From Pseudomonadota bacterium (GTDB lineage Bacteria; Pseudomonadota; Alphaproteobacteria; Ferrovibrionales; Ferrovibrionaceae), in contig JAEYSS010000286.1 of NCBI GenBank assembly GCA_023434425.1, forward strand, positions 1 through 14,754: 14,754 bases of DNA, in the 5' to 3' direction. Shown piece after piece: positions 12,377 to 14,754 of this stretch (its first letter is position 1; each line of letters begins with the position of its first letter). A program made the position numbers and the translations under genes. The notes beneath the pieces are model-generated. The model was not told where the DNA came from, did no database searches, and was given only the letters and a program-made list of their open reading frames with translations.

Positions 12377-13327
12377 CTATGCCCCGAAACACCAGGCCAG
12401 GATTGCCTTCTGGGCATGCAGGCGGTTTTCCGCCTCGTCGAACACCACCGACTGCGGACCGTCGATCACCTCGGCGGTCACTTCCTCGCCGCGATGTGCC
12501 GGCAGGCAGTGCATGAAGATGGCATTCGGCGCCGCCTTGCTCATCAGCGCGGCATTCACCTGAAACGGTGCCAGGATCTTGTGCCGCTTGTCGGCATCCT
12601 TCTGGCCCATCGAGACCCAGGTGTCGGTGATGACGCAGGCGGCGTCCTTCACCGCCTCGGCCGGATCGGCCACCACGCGGATCTGGCCCTGCCGCTCGGC
12701 GGCCCATTTCAGCACCTTGGGATCGGGCTGCAATTCGGGCGGGCAGGCAAGATCGAGGCGGAAGCCGAACTGCACGGCGGCATGGATCAGCGAGGTGGCC
12801 ATGTTGTTGCCGTCGCCGACCCAGGCCAGCTTCTGGCCTTTGATCGGGCCCAGCTTTTCCTCGAAGGTCATCACGTCGGCCATCACCTGACAGGGATGGC
12901 TTTCATCGGTCAGGCCGTTGATCACCGGCACGGAGGCGTTGGCAGCCAGGTCGCGCAGATTGGCGGCCTTGCTGGTGCGCATCATGATGGCATCGACATT
13001 GGCCGACAGGATCTTCGCCGTATCGGCAATGCTCTCGCCGCGGCCGATCTGCAGCTCGTCGCCGCGCACCACGATGGTTTCGCCGCCGATCTGACGCATC
13101 GCGCTGTCGAACGACAGCCGCGTGCGGGTCGAGGGCTTCTCGAAAATCATCGCCAGAATGCGGTCACGGCCGGGCCGCTCTTTCTCGACCGTGCCCTTGG
13201 GCAGGCCCTTGCGGCCGGCCTTCATGCGCACGGCATGGCTCAGGATGCCGCGCAGGGTGTCGGGCGCGAACTGGTCCAGGTCGATGAAATGGCGGATGCC
13301 GCCATTCTTGTGCTGTCCATTGATCAT
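12377..13327 (-). CDS. argF: Ornithine carbamoyltransferase
   Basis: Cytoplasmic enzyme that joins carbamoyl phosphate and ornithine to make citrulline, the step that commits ornithine to arginine. 316 aa, a normal length. The carbamoyl-phosphate loop STRTR is at 66-70, HPCQ at 144-147, the ornithine-binding region DTWVSMG at 235-241, and HCLPAHRGEEV from 273, with catalytic Cys274. The ATG at 13327 overlaps the argD stop as ATGA, indicating translational coupling. An in-frame extension upstream would run inside argD and lacks family similarity. Anabolic role is inferred from the argD partner and the absence of arcA or arcC nearby. Confidence 0.97.
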   Translation of the reverse strand: MINGQHKNGGIRHFIDLDQFAPDTLRGILSHAVRMKAGRKGLPKGTVEKERPGRDRILAMIFEKPSTRTRLSFDSAMRQIGGETIVVRGDELQIGRGESIADTAKILSANVDAIMMRTSKAANLRDLAANASVPVINGLTDESHPCQVMADVMTFEEKLGPIKGQKLAWVGDGNNMATSLIHAAVQFGFRLDLACPPELQPDPKVLKWAAERQGQIRVVADPAEAVKDAACVITDTWVSMGQKDADKRHKILAPFQVNAALMSKAAPNAIFMHCLPAHRGEEVTAEVIDGPQSVVFDEAENRLHAQKAILAWCFGA

Positions 13328-14523
13328 GCCGCAGCCCCGGTCTGCTCCCTGGCCTTGTCCTGCAGCTTCTGGCAGGCCGCTTCCAGCCGGCGGATGCCTT
13401 CGGCGATATCCTTTTCCGGAATCGTCAGCGGCGGAATCAGGCGAACGGTATTGTCGCCCGCCAGCACGCCCAGCACATGCTCGTCGCGCAGGGTGGCCTG
13501 GAACTCGGTATTCGGCACCCTGGTCTTGATTGCCAGCAGGAAGCCCTGGCCGCGCACATCCTCGACCACGTCGGGATAGCGGTCCTTCAGCATCACCAGC
13601 TGCTGCATGAAATAGCTCGACCGCTTCTGCACGCCGTCGAAGAAGCCCGGCTCCAGCATCACGTCCAGCACGGCATTGCCGGCCGTCATCGACATGATGT
13701 TGCCGCCAAACGTCGTGCCATGCGTGCCCGGCGTCATGCCCTTGGCCGCTTCGGCGGTGGCGAGCACCGCGCCCACGGGGAAGCCGCCGCCCAGGCCCTT
13801 GGCCAGCGACATGATGTCCGGCGCGATGCCCGACCATTCATAGGCGAACAGCTTGCCGGTGCGGCCCATGCCGGTCTGCACTTCATCGAGGATCAGCAGC
13901 AGGTCATGCTCGTCGCAGAGCTGGCGCAGGCCGCGCAGCATCTCGGTCGGCACGCTGCGGATGCCGCTTTCGCCCTGGATCGGTTCGATCATGATCGCCG
14001 CGGTTTCCGGGGTGATCGCCGCCTTCGCCGCCTTCAGGCTGAACTCGACCTGGTCGAAGCCTTCGACCTTGGGGCCGAAGCCCTCCAGGTATTTGGCGTT
14101 GTTGGTCGCCGCCAGCATGGCCAGCGTGCGGCCATGGAAGGCGCCTTCGAAGGTGATGATGCGGAACTTCTCGGGCTTGCCGCTCACGGCGAAATACTTG
14201 CGCGCCACCTTCACGGCGCCCTCGTTGGCCTCGGCGCCCGAATTGCAGAAGAAGGCCTTGTCGGCAAAGGAATGCTCGACCAGCCGCTGCGCCAGCCGCT
14301 CCTGCTCCGGAATCCGGAACAGGTTCGAGGTATGCCACAGCTTGGCCGCCTGGGCCTGCACCGCCTGCACCAGATGCGGGTGGGCATGGCCGAGCGCGGT
14401 CACCGCGATGCCGGAGCCGAAGTCGAGATAACGTCGACCGTCGGCGGTGTAGAGGTAGGAACCCTCGCCCCGCTCGAACGCAAGGTCCTGCCTTGCGTAG
14501 GTCGACATCAATGCTTCGCTCAC
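13324..14523 (-). CDS. argD: Acetylornithine aminotransferase (PLP, class III)
   Basis: PLP-dependent transaminase converting N-acetylglutamate semialdehyde to N-acetylornithine in arginine synthesis; family members often also serve as succinyldiaminopimelate aminotransferase for lysine. 399 aa, a normal length. NSGAEANEGAVKVARKY (94-110) and FHGRT (129-133) contribute to PLP phosphate and ring binding. Asp213 in LILDEVQTGMGRTG contacts the pyridine nitrogen. Lys242 in SLAKGLGGGFPVGA forms the Schiff base, and HGTTFGGN (268-275) comes from the partner subunit. The GTG at 14523 was chosen over an ATG five codons on because AAGGAG lies 7 nt upstream of it. First gene of argD-argF-hslO, with its own promoter about 100 bp upstream. 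Confidence 0.97.
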   Translation of the reverse strand: MSEALMSTYARQDLAFERGEGSYLYTADGRRYLDFGSGIAVTALGHAHPHLVQAVQAQAAKLWHTSNLFRIPEQERLAQRLVEHSFADKAFFCNSGAEANEGAVKVARKYFAVSGKPEKFRIITFEGAFHGRTLAMLAATNNAKYLEGFGPKVEGFDQVEFSLKAAKAAITPETAAIMIEPIQGESGIRSVPTEMLRGLRQLCDEHDLLLILDEVQTGMGRTGKLFAYEWSGIAPDIMSLAKGLGGGFPVGAVLATAEAAKGMTPGTHGTTFGGNIMSMTAGNAVLDVMLEPGFFDGVQKRSSYFMQQLVMLKDRYPDVVEDVRGQGFLLAIKTRVPNTEFQATLRDEHVLGVLAGDNTVRLIPPLTIPEKDIAEGIRRLEAACQKLQDKAREQTGAAA

Positions 14524-14578
14524 GACACCTCTCCTTGATCGATGGGGCCCAGACAGCCCAAACCCCAGAAAATAACGA

Positions 14579-14612
14579 CGCCAGCTCCGGGTTTTACGCG
14601 ACCGGGCTGGCG
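14579..14612 (-). other. Hairpin at the predicted 5' end of the argD leader
   Basis: CGCCAGC (14579-14585) pairs with GCTGGCG (14606-14612), continued by CCGG (14587-14590) with CCGG (14602-14605) across one bulged base, with an 11-nt loop. The stem has eleven pairs and begins about 3 nt after the predicted transcription start. On the minus strand TCGTTATTTTC follows, a broken U-run, so an attenuator is conceivable. I see no arginine-rich leader peptide in the leader between the promoter and argD. Confidence 0.45.
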
Positions 14613-14621
14613 TAAGGCCGG

Positions 14622-14651
14622 ATTCTACGGGCCGCTAAGGCCTTGTGTCAA
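14622..14651 (-). promoter_or_regulatory. Near-consensus sigma-70 promoter of argD-argF-hslO
   Basis: On the minus strand a perfect -35 TTGACA (14651-14646) and a -10 TAGAAT (14627-14622, five of six) are separated by 18 nt. Predicted start is near 14615, giving a leader of about 90 nt before the argD GTG. A GANTC site (14621-14625) overlaps the -10. No ArgR-type AT-rich palindrome is seen. The remaining bases to the window edge (14652-14754) show no gene I can support. Confidence 0.65.
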
Positions 14652-14754
14652 TTCAGCGAATGTAGGGGCACAATGGTTGCCGGAAGATTGCGACAACTGC
14701 CCGAAAATGCGGCGCAAACTGCCGTAACGACAGGTCTTTCCGGCACTGGCAGGG

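Overview
The window is GC-rich, densely coded chromosomal DNA, most likely from an alphaproteobacterium of Rhodospirillales type. The evidence is the neighbourhood dciA (DUF721) - DsbA-like - smc, the argD-argF-hslO cluster, the protein sequences themselves, and palindromic intergenic repeats of a kind common in this class. I see no phage, transposase, tRNA, rRNA or CRISPR. This is core genome rather than an island.

Layout. Bases 1-935 (minus) hold the N-terminal 311 codons of mutY, which runs off the left edge. Divergent from it, on the plus strand, are an orphan periplasmic branched-chain-amino-acid-type binding protein (1038-2189), the fluoride channel gene crcB/fluC (2214-2594), the helicase-loader gene dciA (2591-3118, overlapping crcB by 4 bases), a secreted DsbA-type thioredoxin-fold protein (3225-3836) and smc (3872-8209). 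A convergent gap at 8210-8357 carries three related hairpin repeats. The rest is on the minus strand, read right to left: argD (14523-13324), argF (13327-12377) and hslO/Hsp33 (12344-11406) form one tight operon behind a near-consensus promoter. They are followed by a putative lipoprotein of unknown function (11217-10606), a D-2-hydroxyacid dehydrogenase (10422-9430) and a pentapeptide-repeat protein (9290-8358).

The standout is smc. It encodes 1445 residues where about 1150 is normal for this class. The excess is explained by two tandem arrays, one in each coiled-coil arm, each exactly eight units of 18 residues (463-606 and 835-978). Removing both leaves 1157 residues. The arrays lie at roughly matching distances from the hinge, so they should pair with each other and lengthen the SMC arm by about 21 nm, an estimated 40%. 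This looks like coordinated expansion of both strands of an antiparallel coiled coil.

A second signal is the dciA-dsbA gap. It has a perfect DnaA box (TTATCCACA on the minus strand) overlapping a promoter-like -10. It lies in a cluster of seven GANTC sites in 212 bp, the recognition sequence of the alphaproteobacterial cell-cycle methylase CcrM. Replication and methylation state may therefore govern expression of the downstream dsbA-like and smc genes. DciA (helicase loading), SMC (chromosome segregation) and MutY (repair of oxidised bases) form a chromosome-maintenance neighbourhood. ArgD and ArgF supply two steps of arginine synthesis, and Hsp33 is a redox chaperone that travels with them.
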